DNA from: Hyphomicrobiaceae bacterium
GTDB taxonomy: Bacteria > Pseudomonadota > Alphaproteobacteria > Rhizobiales > Hyphomicrobiaceae
Direction: 5' to 3'
Length of the DNA: 64,000 nt
Assembly (NCBI GenBank): GCA_022842785.1
Contig: JALHOW010000001.1
Location: 496,001-560,000, forward strand
The position numbers were made by a program, and so were the translations under genes. The notes beneath the pieces are model-generated. The model saw only the letters and a list, made by a program, of their open reading frames with translations, was not told where the DNA came from and ran no database searches. This document shows positions 54,691-63,814 of the stretch, piece after piece (positions within the stretch are counted from its first letter, which is position 1; the number at the start of each line of letters is the position of its first letter).

Positions 54691-55373
54691 GCCGCTTTCC
54701 CCTTGATTGGGCTCGATGGCCCACACTCCCGGTGATCTGGCCTCCGATGGTCCGGGCCGCGGACCTCGCCGCTGGCGCTCAACGCTTCGGGCGACGCTAA
54801 GGTTGCCTCTCTAGCAGCCTGCTGACGATCGCGCGAGTGGGGCTGAGCGATCGCTTGTGCAGTGTGGCGCCGAAGGCGCGGAAGCCTGGCAGGGGCGGGA
54901 GGCTTCGCGGCGCAAAAACGCAGAAAGGCTGGAGCAAGCGGCTGCTCCAGCCTTTCCATGCGGATGTGTGGACTACGGAACGCGGGGCAGCAGAACGATG
55001 CTCAGTCGCTCGACTGCCTCGACGCCCAACGCCGTCCTATGACGCTTACGATGTGAACACTACGGTTCGACGGCTCTTAGAGAGTTGCTCTCGCGAGCCC
55101 AAACCACGGACGCGAGCGGGCATTCGACCGCTCGCTGGTCCCTGCAGCGTTGTCACGATGTGTCCTGAAATACGAACTCGGCTCACGGGCCAATTGGGCC
55201 ACGCAGGCGCACCATCAGGCACATCACCTAACGCCACGCTTTTCGGAGTGCGCACGTTGCAGTGCCCACCCTCGTGAATTGCGCGACGGAAGAATCACAC
55301 GCAGTACTGCATGTTCATAATCCGCGCGCGTTCGGCTTGTCACGAACAGAGTGCGTGGCCTGCCGGAGCCGCT
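54691..55373. other. Gene-free 683-base gap with stacked hairpins
   Basis: No convincing gene lies here; the ORFs in the track are arginine/proline-rich and start in different frames without Shine-Dalgarno sequences. Between 54866 and 54955 three hairpins follow each other: GCGCC-GAA-GGCGC, GAAGCCT...AGGCTTC (54881-54906) and the 12-bp stem AAAGGCTGGAGC/GCTCCAGCCTTT (54924-54955), with CTGCGTTTTTGCG after it on the minus strand. It could be a non-coding RNA or degenerate repeats; bases 55050-55370 look plain. Confidence 0.5.
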
Positions 55374-57323
55374 TCAGCGACCGCCGCGATTGAGGCGGTC
55401 GCGAAGGTTCCTCAGCGCATTTGACGCCTGAGGCGAGGGCGCGGCGGCCGGCGGCATCTGCCCATATCCCGCAGGCTCGGCGACTCGGGGACGGTGCTGA
55501 GGGTTGTCCTGCGCGGCCGGTGACGGATTGTAGCGGCGACCAGCATCCGCGGGCGCGGGCGCCGCGACGGGAGCAGGGCTGCGCGGCTGAGGCGCGCCCT
55601 CGGGCCCGTTGGTGAGGCCCATGGCATCGGCGAAGAGCGCCGTCTGGCTGGTTTCGGTCGAGGGCGATCCGCTGTTCGAGAGGCGCCACTTCTCCACGAT
55701 CTGCTCGAGGAAGCTGCTGTCGGTGCTCGCCTGCTGCCACATGGTAGTGAACATGGCCGAGGAGCTACGCGGCATGGCGTGCTTCGGGAGGTCGTCGAAC
55801 TTGATCCGGACCGGCAGCGTCACGCCGTCGCCGAAGGCAATGGCCTCGCGCTGGCCGAGCGCGGAGAGGAACTCGAGCAGTCCCGAGCCCGTATCCGAGA
55901 TGGCCGACTTCACGATCTCCTGGTCGCGGTCGTTCGACATGCGGAGCGCGAACACCGTATTGCACTGGGAGAGGATCGTCGGGTCGATTTCCGCGGGGCG
56001 CTGGGTCACGATGCAAAGCGAGGCACCGTACTTGCGGCCTTCCTTGGCGATCTTGGCAATGGCGCGCTTGCACGGCTCGAAGCCGAGCGATGGATTGGCC
56101 GGCACGTAACGGTGCGCTTCTTCGCACACGATGGTCACCGGCACTTTGCCTTCGCCCCAGAGAGCAAAATCGAAAGTCATGCGGCAGAGCACCGAGACGA
56201 CCACGTTCACGATTTCGGTCGGCAGGCCCGTCAGCTCGAGGATGGTGATCGGCTTGCCCTCGACGGGCACGCGGAAGATGCGCCCGAGGATCTGCGCCAT
56301 GCCGTCATAGACGGTGAGCGACCCGAACATGAAGGAATAGCGCGGGTCGAGCGACAGCGTCTCGATGCGCGTCTTCAGGTTGCGGTAGGGGGCGATGTCG
56401 CGCTTGTTCTCGAGCTTGCCCATGCGCTCGTCGATGAGCGAGGTGAGGTCCGAGAGGCGATAGGGGACGGGCGTGTCGACCGTGAAGCGGCCGGCATCGA
56501 GGCGTGTGCGCGCAGCCTGGCCTTCCTTGCTGCGGCCGGAATTGTAGCGGCTCTTGGCGACGGGAATGAGCTCCTGGAGGATCTCGACCTCGTGCTTGCG
56601 CTCGGAGGGATCGCCGATCAGAACCTCGACGAGCTCCTCGAAGGTGAGGAGCCAGAACGGGAGCTGCATGTTGCGGGGTGAGATGACCTCACCCCACTCG
56701 GGGAATGCCGTCGCGTACTCGTTGTGCGGATCGAGCAGCACGATATGAGCTTGCGGGTTCTTCTCCAGAATGGAGCGCAAGAGCAACGCGGTGGTGCAGG
56801 ACTTGCCGGTGCCGGTGGTGCCGAGTACGGCGAAGTGCTTACCCAGCAGGTCGTCGACGCGCACCATGGCTGGAATGGTATTGTCCTGCCGCAGAGTGCC
56901 AACGCGAACCGAGCGCTCGATATCGCCGCAGAAGGCCAGGTGAAGCTCGCTCTTCGAAGCCACACGCACGCGATCGCCGAGGCCCGGATAGACGCTCACG
57001 CCGCGATTGAAGCTCGCAGCCGCGCCATCGGGGCCACGCCTGAGTTCGCCGACAAGGCCGAGTTCGGCGATCCTGATCTCGTTCTCACCCTCGCGCTGGG
57101 CCGGCACTGGCACGCTGAGCGCGGAGACGATCGCGAGCACGATGGTCTCGGTGGTCTCGATGGCGAGCAGCGTACCCATGTCCGGGCGCGCCGATGCATC
57201 GCGTGAGCGGCCGTCGGTATCCAGGAGGACAATCGACTTCGCGCCGGTGACCGACACGATGCGACCGATCGAGCCATCCGAGGCCAGTGCGGTTTGCTCT
57301 GTGATTTGGGACATCAGGGCCAT
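55374..57323 (-). CDS. HerA-type hexameric ATPase (DUF87)
   Basis: A 649-residue P-loop ATPase of the HerA/FtsK clade. An N-terminal HAS-barrel-like part precedes Walker A GTTGTGKS (residues 168-175), LLDPHNEYA, Walker B VTIVCEEAHRY, and later sensor/arginine segments (AKIAKEGRKYGASLCIVTQRPAEID). The last 100 residues are Pro/Ala-rich. HerA partners with NurA nuclease in archaea and with SIR2 or nuclease effectors in some bacterial defence systems. No NurA, SIR2 or DUF4297 gene is nearby, so the role (DNA translocation or repair) is unresolved. ATG 57323. Confidence 0.88.
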   Translation of the reverse strand: MALMSQITEQTALASDGSIGRIVSVTGAKSIVLLDTDGRSRDASARPDMGTLLAIETTETIVLAIVSALSVPVPAQREGENEIRIAELGLVGELRRGPDGAAASFNRGVSVYPGLGDRVRVASKSELHLAFCGDIERSVRVGTLRQDNTIPAMVRVDDLLGKHFAVLGTTGTGKSCTTALLLRSILEKNPQAHIVLLDPHNEYATAFPEWGEVISPRNMQLPFWLLTFEELVEVLIGDPSERKHEVEILQELIPVAKSRYNSGRSKEGQAARTRLDAGRFTVDTPVPYRLSDLTSLIDERMGKLENKRDIAPYRNLKTRIETLSLDPRYSFMFGSLTVYDGMAQILGRIFRVPVEGKPITILELTGLPTEIVNVVVSVLCRMTFDFALWGEGKVPVTIVCEEAHRYVPANPSLGFEPCKRAIAKIAKEGRKYGASLCIVTQRPAEIDPTILSQCNTVFALRMSNDRDQEIVKSAISDTGSGLLEFLSALGQREAIAFGDGVTLPVRIKFDDLPKHAMPRSSSAMFTTMWQQASTDSSFLEQIVEKWRLSNSGSPSTETSQTALFADAMGLTNGPEGAPQPRSPAPVAAPAPADAGRRYNPSPAAQDNPQHRPRVAEPAGYGQMPPAAAPSPQASNALRNLRDRLNRGGR

Positions 57324-57393
57324 CGGATTTGCCTCGGCTGGTCTCGGCGGGTGGAGTGGTGGTCGGTTCGGTCTTGCTTCTGTCGTGTCGGCG

Positions 57394-58260
57394 TCAGTAA
57401 GGGTCGAGCATGAGCGGCCGGGTCGGCAGGTTGACCGTCACTTCGGTTCCTTGGCCCTTCGTGCTGCGGATCTGGATCGCGCCGCCATGGAGGTCCACGA
57501 GGGCCTTGGCGATCGGAAGCCCGAGGCCGGAGCCTTCGCGCCAGCGCGTGCGGCTGGCGTCGGCTTGTCCGAAAGGCGCAAGAGCAACGCGGATCTCTTC
57601 CTCGCTCATGCCGACGCCGGTATCGCGCACGGTCACGACAATGTCGCCGTTCGGCGCATTCACGGCGTTCACCTCGATGGTGCCGCCGGGTGGCGTGAAC
57701 TTGATCGCGTTACCGACCAAGTTGGTGAAGGTCTGACGCAGCTTCTGTTCTTCGCCCTGGATGATCGGCAGGTCGGGGGCGATGCTGCAATTCAGATGCA
57801 GGCCGTGATCTTTCATGGCCTTCTCGAAATTCGCGAGCGTGTCTTCCACCGCATCGGCGACCTGGACGTCGGTGGGATCGAGCATGAAGCTGCCGCTGTG
57901 CAGCTTCGAGATATCGAGGATGTTGTTGATCACCGTGAGCAGGTGCGTGGCGGCGTCCTGCACGAGGCGGGCGTACTCGACGATGTCTTCATCCGTGAGC
58001 TTGCGGTGCTCGTGTTCGGTCAGCAGCTTGGAGAAACCGAGCACGGAATTGAGCGGCGTGCGCAGCTCATGGCTCATGTTCGAAATGAACTCGGACTTGA
58101 TCTTGTTGGCGAGCTGCGCTTCGAGTTTGGCTGAGCGCTCGGCCTCACGGGTACGCTGACGCAGCACCGCCTCACTGAGGCTGATGGCGTAGCTTCCCAT
58201 CAGGGAACTGCCCTGGCCCACTCCAATTACCGCGTTCAGCATCGCGGGCGCATCCCTCAC
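57394..58260 (-). CDS. Sensor histidine kinase without a sensor domain
   Basis: A 288-residue soluble kinase. After a short N-terminal part and coiled coil (AVLRQRTREAERSAKLEAQLANKIK) it has the H box FISNMSHELRTPLNSVLGF (His about residue 64), N box TNLVGNAIKFTPPGG, G1 DTGVGMSEEE, F box APFGQAD and G2 GSGLGLPIAKALVDLHGG. No membrane helix or PAS domain is visible, and no response regulator is adjacent. The start is GTG 58260, or ATG 58242. Related to the PdhS/PleC-type kinases of this class; partner unknown. It follows herA's direction but lies upstream of it by 70 bases, so the two may be cotranscribed. Confidence 0.87.
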   Translation of the reverse strand: MRDAPAMLNAVIGVGQGSSLMGSYAISLSEAVLRQRTREAERSAKLEAQLANKIKSEFISNMSHELRTPLNSVLGFSKLLTEHEHRKLTDEDIVEYARLVQDAATHLLTVINNILDISKLHSGSFMLDPTDVQVADAVEDTLANFEKAMKDHGLHLNCSIAPDLPIIQGEEQKLRQTFTNLVGNAIKFTPPGGTIEVNAVNAPNGDIVVTVRDTGVGMSEEEIRVALAPFGQADASRTRWREGSGLGLPIAKALVDLHGGAIQIRSTKGQGTEVTVNLPTRPLMLDPY

Positions 58261-58354
58261 TGATCAATGAATGGAACAACAATAGGCCTCAGAGCATAAG
58301 CATCGGTTAATCTGCCCGGATCCGCCCCGGGGCGTGGTTCCGCGGCTCGTGCCC

Positions 58355-58369
58355 GCACACTATATGTGC
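58355..58369. promoter_or_regulatory. Inverted repeat GCACA-CTATA-TGTGC upstream of moaA
   Basis: A perfect 5-bp dyad around CTATA, about 93 bases upstream of the moaA start in the gap from the divergent kinase gene. It could be an operator or chance; no regulator is proposed. Confidence 0.25.
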
Positions 58370-58461
58370 TAAGTAATCAGGCAGATCGGGCGCCTGGCTG
58401 GTTTCAATGGCGTCCCTACAACGCATGGCTCGACCGGCATCGGGTGGGCCTAGGAGCGGCA

Positions 58462-59490
58462 ATGTCCCCTGAGCACGTGGAACGTCCAGTTGGAAGCGAG
58501 CTGATCGACCCCTTCGGGCGTCATGTCAGCTACCTCCGCGTGTCGGTGACCGACCGTTGCGACTTCCGCTGCGTCTACTGCATGTCCGAGCACATGACGT
58601 TCCTGCCCAAGCGGGACCTCCTGACGCTCGAGGAGCTTGATCGGCTCTGCTCGGCCTTCGTCGACCGGGGCGTGCGCAAGCTTCGGATCACCGGCGGCGA
58701 GCCCCTGGTGCGCAAGAACATCCTCTGGCTGTTCGAAGCGTTGTCGCGACACCTCAAGAGTGGCGCGCTCGAGGAACTGACCCTCACTACAAACGGCAGC
58801 CAGTTGCCCAAGTACGCCCAGGCGCTTGCGGACTGCGGCGTTCGCCGGATCAACGTCTCGCTCGACACGCTCGACCCGGAAACCTTCCGCCGCATCACAC
58901 GATGGGGCGATTTCGCCAATGTCATGCAGGGGCTCGAAGCGGCGGAGAAGGCGGGCCTCGCGGTCAAGATCAACGCGGTGGCCCTGAAAGGGGTCAACGA
59001 ACACGAGATCACCGAACTCGTGCGCTTCGCCCATGGCCGTGGTGCCGACCTCACGCTGATCGAGACCATGCCCCTCGGCGATATCGATGGGGACCGGACC
59101 GACCAGTACCTGCCGTTGTCGATCGTCCGCGCCCGGCTGATGGACACGCTCACCCTGCGCGACATTCCTTACCGCACGGGTGGGCCTGCGCGGTACGTGG
59201 AGGTTCAGGAGACGGGCGGACGGCTTGGGTTCATCACGCCCATGACCCACAACTTCTGCGAGAGCTGCAACCGCGTGCGTCTGACCTGCACGGGCACGCT
59301 CTATATGTGCCTCGGCCAGGAGGATGCTGCGGACCTCAGGGGTCCACTCCGGGCATCAACCGACAATGCGCTTCTGCACGCGGCCATCGACGAGGCCATT
59401 TCGCGCAAACCTAAAGGTCACGACTTCGTGATCGACCGGCGCAGCAAGAGGCCGGCCGTTCAGCGGCACATGAGTGTGACTGGGGGCTAA
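58462..59490 (+). CDS. moaA: GTP 3',8-cyclase MoaA
   Basis: A 342-residue radical-SAM enzyme that starts molybdenum cofactor synthesis by rearranging GTP. The radical-SAM cysteines are C33, C37 and C40 in [12 protein letters not shown]; then [44 protein letters not shown] and the second cluster [18 protein letters not shown]. The C-terminus ends in TGG, as is usual for active MoaA. ATG 58462 follows TAGGAG. No other moa gene is next to it; the DMT transporter genes follow. Confidence 0.96.
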   Translation: MSPEHVERPVGSELIDPFGRHVSYLRVSVTDRCDFRCVYCMSEHMTFLPKRDLLTLEELDRLCSAFVDRGVRKLRITGGEPLVRKNILWLFEALSRHLKSGALEELTLTTNGSQLPKYAQALADCGVRRINVSLDTLDPETFRRITRWGDFANVMQGLEAAEKAGLAVKINAVALKGVNEHEITELVRFAHGRGADLTLIETMPLGDIDGDRTDQYLPLSIVRARLMDTLTLRDIPYRTGGPARYVEVQETGGRLGFITPMTHNFCESCNRVRLTCTGTLYMCLGQEDAADLRGPLRASTDNALLHAAIDEAISRKPKGHDFVIDRRSKRPAVQRHMSVTGG

Positions 59491-59589
59491 GCCGGCCTCG
59501 TTACATAGACAAGCAGGCTGTGCCTTGCGGCACGAAAGGGGCTGCCGCGCAGGCGGCGCCGAGGAATGCGGCTGGGGGAGGCCGAAGGG

Positions 59590-60525
59590 GTGAGCGAGCC
59601 CGAGGGGCACGGACGACGTCCAGTCCTGGACGACGGCGAGGCGGCAGCAGCAGGAAATCTCAGGGCCATCGGGGCGATGTCGCTCGCCATGGCTTCGTTT
59701 GCCTGTGGCGATACGCTCATGAAGCTCGCCTCGACGAGCCTGCCGACGAGCGAACTCCTGTTCATCCGCGGCGGCCTCATCTTCATGGTCTCGCTCAGCG
59801 TCGCGTTTCTGACGGGGGCACTGCGAGAGCTGCGCCATGTCGTCGAGCGCGCCATGGCAGGCCGCATCGTCGGCGATGTCGGCAGCGGATGGCTTTTTCA
59901 GACAGCGCTCGCACGCTTGCCTTATGCCGATCTCACAGCGATCGGCCAACTCAGCCCCATGACGCTTACGGCGGCGTCGGCGATCTTCCTCGGTGAGCGC
60001 GTCGGATGGCGCCGCTGGACGGCGACGGCCGTTGGTCTTCTGGGCATCCTGATCATCGTGCGGCCCGGAGGCTCGACGTTCAGCTGGTGGGCACTGGTCG
60101 GAATTACCTCGGTGCTCTGCACGACTTTGCGCGATCTTTCCACGCGCGGCATCAACCGGCGCGTGCCCGCCATCCTGATCATGACGCTCTCGGCCGGCGC
60201 GGTCACGCTCGCGGCTCTGGTCGTGGCGCCGTTCTCGAACTGGCAGTGGCCGAGCCAGACGCTCATGCTGATGCTCTGCGGAGCGGCCGTCTTCAGCTTG
60301 TTCGGCCAGCTCGGAGTCATCGTAGGCATGCGTACGGGCGAGGTGTCGGCCGTCGTGCCTTTCCGCTATACGATCATCCTGTTCTCGATCGTTTCGAGCG
60401 TGTTCGTCTTCGGGCATCTGCCCGATGCGCTGACCTTGCTCGGGATCGCGATCGTTGTTTCGGCCGGCCTTTACACCTTCTACCGGGAGCAGAAACTACG
60501 TCGGCTTGCGGCACGACAATCCTGA
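59590..60525 (+). CDS. DMT-superfamily transporter 1 (EamA-type)
   Basis: About 311 residues with ten predicted helices in two EamA repeats. Motifs: AIGAMSLAMASFACGDTLMKLAS, LFIRGGLIFMVSLSVAFL, TAIGQLSPMTLTAASAIFLGERVGWRRWTATAVGLLG, a second repeat SLFGQLGVIVGMRTGEVSAVVPFRYTIILF, and C-terminal LGIAIVVSAGLYTFY. The track uses ATG 59566; GTG 59590, after GGGGGAGG, is my choice. First of three paralogues in a row; substrate unknown. Confidence 0.85.
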   Translation: MSEPEGHGRRPVLDDGEAAAAGNLRAIGAMSLAMASFACGDTLMKLASTSLPTSELLFIRGGLIFMVSLSVAFLTGALRELRHVVERAMAGRIVGDVGSGWLFQTALARLPYADLTAIGQLSPMTLTAASAIFLGERVGWRRWTATAVGLLGILIIVRPGGSTFSWWALVGITSVLCTTLRDLSTRGINRRVPAILIMTLSAGAVTLAALVVAPFSNWQWPSQTLMLMLCGAAVFSLFGQLGVIVGMRTGEVSAVVPFRYTIILFSIVSSVFVFGHLPDALTLLGIAIVVSAGLYTFYREQKLRRLAARQS

Positions 60526-60610
60526 TGATTGCGACAACATGAGAATCCGGACGGGCACGATCCGGAAGCACGTGAAGTCGGCCTGAGCGCCGGCGAGGGA
60601 GGTTTCCGAG

Positions 60611-61558
60611 GTGGGGAGCGGTTCATCCGAGCAGAGCATTCGTGCGCCGGCCGCAGCGCACGCGCCTGAGCACAACAACCTGTTGGCCATTGCCGCCATC
60701 ACCGGCGCCGGCTTCTTTCTCATTGCCTCCGACGCGTGCCTGAGGATTGCCTCGTCGGAGCTTCCGCTCGGGCAGGTCGTATCGGTGCGCGGGTTCGTCG
60801 GCTGCGCGGTGCTCGCCTTTGCCGCATGGACGCAGTCGGCGCTGCGCTGGCATCCCGCGCTCTTGAAGCCCGCCGTTGGTCTGCGCGTTCTCGGCGAGAT
60901 CGGTGCGGCACTCTTCTTCATTGCAGCGATCCTGCGCATGCCCTTCGCCAATGCTGCGGCGATCCTGCAGTTCATTCCCCTCGTCACAACGGTCGTGGCC
61001 GCCGGGCTCTTCGCCGAGCGGGTCGGCTGGCAACGCTGGACGGCCGGCGCCGCCGGCCTCGTCGGCGTGCTCATGGTGCTGCAGCCCGGTACGAGCGGGT
61101 TCAAGTGGTGGTCGCTGCTCGCGGTCGCGGCCATGCTCTGCATGTCTTTGCGCGATCTCGCGACGACACGCATCGACCGCAGTGTGCCGACGCTGCTCGT
61201 CGGCACGGTTTCGGCTGCCGGTGTTGGCGTCGGAGGACTTTTCCTGCTGCCCTTCGCGAGCTGGCCGTGGCCGTCAGGTGAAGCGGCGCTGCTGGTTCTC
61301 GCGAGCGGCGTATTCGTTGCCGGAGGTTTCTACTGCATGGTCCAGGCCATGCGCCTTGGCGAGATCTCGGCTGTCGCGCCCTTCCGTTATGGCACCATGC
61401 TTTGGGCCCTGCTGGTCGGCATCGTCGTCTGGGGCGAGATCCCGAACTTTCTCGCAATCGTCGGCATTCTCGTGGTGATCGTTGCCGGCTTGGCCATGTT
61501 CGCCCACGAGCGCCGTCTCATGCGGGCCCGGCTTGCAGATGTACGGAAGGCCACATGA
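60611..61558 (+). CDS. DMT-superfamily transporter 2 (EamA-type)
   Basis: A 315-residue drug/metabolite-type exporter paralogue. The same pattern is seen: GAGFFLIASDACLRIASSELPLGQ, FAEAAILQFIPLVTTV-type NAAAILQFIPLVTTVVAAGLFAERVGWQRWTAGAAGLVG, and second repeat VAGGFYCMVQAMRLGEISAVAPFRYGTMLW. GTG 60611 with GGGAGG upstream. Its stop TGA overlaps the ATG of the third transporter (ATGA), so it is translationally coupled to it. Confidence 0.87.
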   Translation: MGSGSSEQSIRAPAAAHAPEHNNLLAIAAITGAGFFLIASDACLRIASSELPLGQVVSVRGFVGCAVLAFAAWTQSALRWHPALLKPAVGLRVLGEIGAALFFIAAILRMPFANAAAILQFIPLVTTVVAAGLFAERVGWQRWTAGAAGLVGVLMVLQPGTSGFKWWSLLAVAAMLCMSLRDLATTRIDRSVPTLLVGTVSAAGVGVGGLFLLPFASWPWPSGEAALLVLASGVFVAGGFYCMVQAMRLGEISAVAPFRYGTMLWALLVGIVVWGEIPNFLAIVGILVVIVAGLAMFAHERRLMRARLADVRKAT

Positions 61559-62463
61559 GCGCGGACGATCACGCGACGTCGAACCTGCCCGCCATCGGCG
61601 CAATGCTTGTCGGTCAGGCGAGCTTCACGTTCAATGACGCGCTCATCAAGCTCGCGGCCACCGGTCTTCCCGGCGGACAGGCGATCTTCATGCGCGGCGT
61701 GATGGCGATCCTGGTTTCGCTCACAGTGTGCGTGGCGGTCGGTGCTTTCAAATTCGCGCCTCTGCGCGGCCAGGGGCGCATCCTGACACTGCGCAACATC
61801 GGTGAAGTCGGCTCGACGTTCTTATTTCTGTTCGCGCTCTTCCATATGCCGATCGCGACCGCGACCGCGATCCTGCAGTTGATGCCGCTCGCGATGACCG
61901 CCGGGGCGGCGATCTTCCTTGGCGAGCCGGTTGGCTGGCGTCGCTGGCTCGCGGCATTCGTAGGCTTTGTCGGGGTCATGATCGTCATCAGACCCGGGAG
62001 CGATGCGTTCAACGTCTTCTCCCTTCTCGCGCTGTCAGCCGTCGCCTTCTCCGTCCTCCGCGATCTCTCGACGCGCCGCATTGGCCATCAGGTTCCCGCA
62101 ATCCTGCTCGTGACCATCTCGGCAATTACGGTGACGACAGTCGCTGCAGGTTTCGCGCTCGTCGAAGACTGGGTCGTGCCCACGCCGGGCGGAGTTCTGC
62201 TCTTGCTTTGTTCGGCCGTGTTTCTGCTCGGCGGCTACTACTTCATGGTCCACGCCATGCGCTACGGCGAGGTGGCGGTCGTCTCGCCATTCCGCTACTC
62301 CGTGATCATCTGGGCCGTCCTCGCCGGCATCCTCATCTGGGGCGAATGGCCGGATGCGCCCGCACTCATTGGCACGGGTGTGGTCGTTGCGGCGGGGCTC
62401 TACACATTCATGCGCGAGCGCACGGTGAAGATGCGCGCAGCCAGGAAAGGCGCGGGAAAATGA
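61555..62463 (+). CDS. DMT-superfamily transporter 3 (EamA-type)
   Basis: A 302-residue paralogue: SFTFNDALIKLAATGLPGGQAIFMRG, ATATAILQLMPLAMTAGAAIFLGEPVGWRRWLAAFVGFVG, and VFLLGGYYFMVHAMRYGEVAVVSPFRYSVIIWAVLAG. Starts by a 4-base overlap with gene 2 and ends by a 4-base overlap with the CoA-transferase gene. All three transporters share GERVGWRRW-type and PFRY signatures and arose by tandem duplication. Direction and substrate are unknown. Confidence 0.88.
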   Translation: MSADDHATSNLPAIGAMLVGQASFTFNDALIKLAATGLPGGQAIFMRGVMAILVSLTVCVAVGAFKFAPLRGQGRILTLRNIGEVGSTFLFLFALFHMPIATATAILQLMPLAMTAGAAIFLGEPVGWRRWLAAFVGFVGVMIVIRPGSDAFNVFSLLALSAVAFSVLRDLSTRRIGHQVPAILLVTISAITVTTVAAGFALVEDWVVPTPGGVLLLLCSAVFLLGGYYFMVHAMRYGEVAVVSPFRYSVIIWAVLAGILIWGEWPDAPALIGTGVVVAAGLYTFMRERTVKMRAARKGAGK

Positions 62464-63692
62464 AGCACGATACCGAGCGCGACGGGCCGCTCGCCGGTCT
62501 CAAGGTCATCGACTGCGCGACCGTGTTCGCGGGTCCGCTGACGGCGATGGTGCTCGCCGATTTCGGCGCCGATGTCGTCAAGATCGAGCATCCCGATGGT
62601 GATGCGCTCCGCAAGATGGGCCAGGCCAAGGATGGTCACGGCCTCTGGTTCAAGGTCACCGGCCGCAACAAGCGCTGCATCGTGCTCGACCTGCATGACG
62701 ACGACGGCAAGGCGGCGTTCCTACAGCTCGTGAAGGACGCCGACGTGCTCATCGAGAATTTCCGCACGGGCACACTCGAGCGCTGGGGCCTCGGCGCAGA
62801 TGTGCTCGCCGAGTTGAACCCGCGCCTTGTCATGCTGCGCGTCACGGGCTTCGGTCAGACCGGGCCGTATCGTCATCGCGCGGGCTTTGGCACGATCGCG
62901 GAGGCCTTCTCGGGCTTTGCGCACATTACGGGTGAAGCGAGCGGCCCGCCGACGCTGCCGCCCTTCGGGCTCGCCGATGGCGTCGCGGCCTATCACGGCG
63001 CCTTCGCTGTCATGTTCGCGATCTACGAGCGTGATGTGCAGGGCAGCGGCAAAGGTCAGGTGATCGATCTCTCACTCTACGAGCCCCTCTTCTCGCTGCT
63101 CGGCGGCCAGACCTCCACTTATGATCAGCTCGGCATCGTTCAGAAGCGCTCAGGTAATCGCTCCGCGAACAACGCGCCGCGCAATGCTTACGTGACCAAG
63201 GACGGGCGCTGGGTGTCGCTCTCGGCCGCAGCACCGAGCATCACACGCCGCGTGCTCGAACTCACCGGTGGCCCCGGCACCGCGGATGATCCGCGCTTCC
63301 GCACGAACGCCGACCGAGTGCGTAACATCGAGGAGGTCGACGCGATCGTCGGCGGCTGGATCGCCAAGCATACGCTCGACGAGGTGCTCGATGCCTTCGA
63401 GAAGGCCGAGGCGGCTATCGGTCCCGTGTATGACATCGCCCAGATCTGCGAGGATCCGCAGTACGTCGCGCGCGAGAGCGTCACGACAGTTCAGGACGCC
63501 GATCTCGGGCCGCTCCGGATGCAGAACGTGTTTCCGCGGATGCTGCGCACGCCGGGCCGCATCAAGCACGCCGGGCCTCGCGTCGGAGAGCATCAGCGCG
63601 AAGTTTTGGATGAACTCGTCGAGCGCGGCTTGTCGGCCGAGGTGGCGGCGCGGCTCCGCGCGAAGGGGGCGAGCGGCGACAAACCCGGCTGA
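62460..63692 (+). CDS. CaiB/BaiF-family CoA transferase
   Basis: A 410-residue family III CoA transferase that moves CoA between acyl groups. Landmarks: PLAGLKVIDCATVFAGPLTAMVLADFGADVVKIEHP, GLWFKVTGRNKRCIVLDLH, DVLIENFRTGTLERWGLG, VTGFGQTGPYRHRAGFGTIAEAFSG, the catalytic Asp in FGLADGVAAYHGAFAVM, and QVIDLSLYEPLFSLLGG. The ATG overlaps the upstream transporter stop (ATGA). It would activate an organic acid by CoA transfer; the coupled transporters suggest that acid, or its product, crosses the membrane (inference). Confidence 0.92.
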   Translation: MKHDTERDGPLAGLKVIDCATVFAGPLTAMVLADFGADVVKIEHPDGDALRKMGQAKDGHGLWFKVTGRNKRCIVLDLHDDDGKAAFLQLVKDADVLIENFRTGTLERWGLGADVLAELNPRLVMLRVTGFGQTGPYRHRAGFGTIAEAFSGFAHITGEASGPPTLPPFGLADGVAAYHGAFAVMFAIYERDVQGSGKGQVIDLSLYEPLFSLLGGQTSTYDQLGIVQKRSGNRSANNAPRNAYVTKDGRWVSLSAAAPSITRRVLELTGGPGTADDPRFRTNADRVRNIEEVDAIVGGWIAKHTLDEVLDAFEKAEAAIGPVYDIAQICEDPQYVARESVTTVQDADLGPLRMQNVFPRMLRTPGRIKHAGPRVGEHQREVLDELVERGLSAEVAARLRAKGASGDKPG

Positions 63693-63732
63693 ATAGCGCC
63701 TCTGCAACTCATGGCGCGCCGATCGGGCGCCC

Positions 63733-63762
63733 TTGACCTTTGCGTGCGCCCCCCGATCTATT
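63733..63762 (+). promoter_or_regulatory. Candidate promoter of the ycjX-type gene
   Basis: CTTGACC (-35) at 63732-63738 and TCTATT (-10) at 63757-63762, with an 18-base spacer, fit the alphaproteobacterial CTTGAC consensus and lie about 50 bases before the TTG start. Confidence 0.4.
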
Positions 63763-63814
63763 CTCTGCGCGCGCCGCCCACACGGGCCACGCGGCAGCAG
63801 AACAAGGACGCCCT

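Noticed and set aside
54837-55277. 146-residue ORF in the ilvC-herA gap
   Set aside because: Arg/Pro-rich, no ribosome binding site, no recognisable domain and it runs through several strong hairpins.
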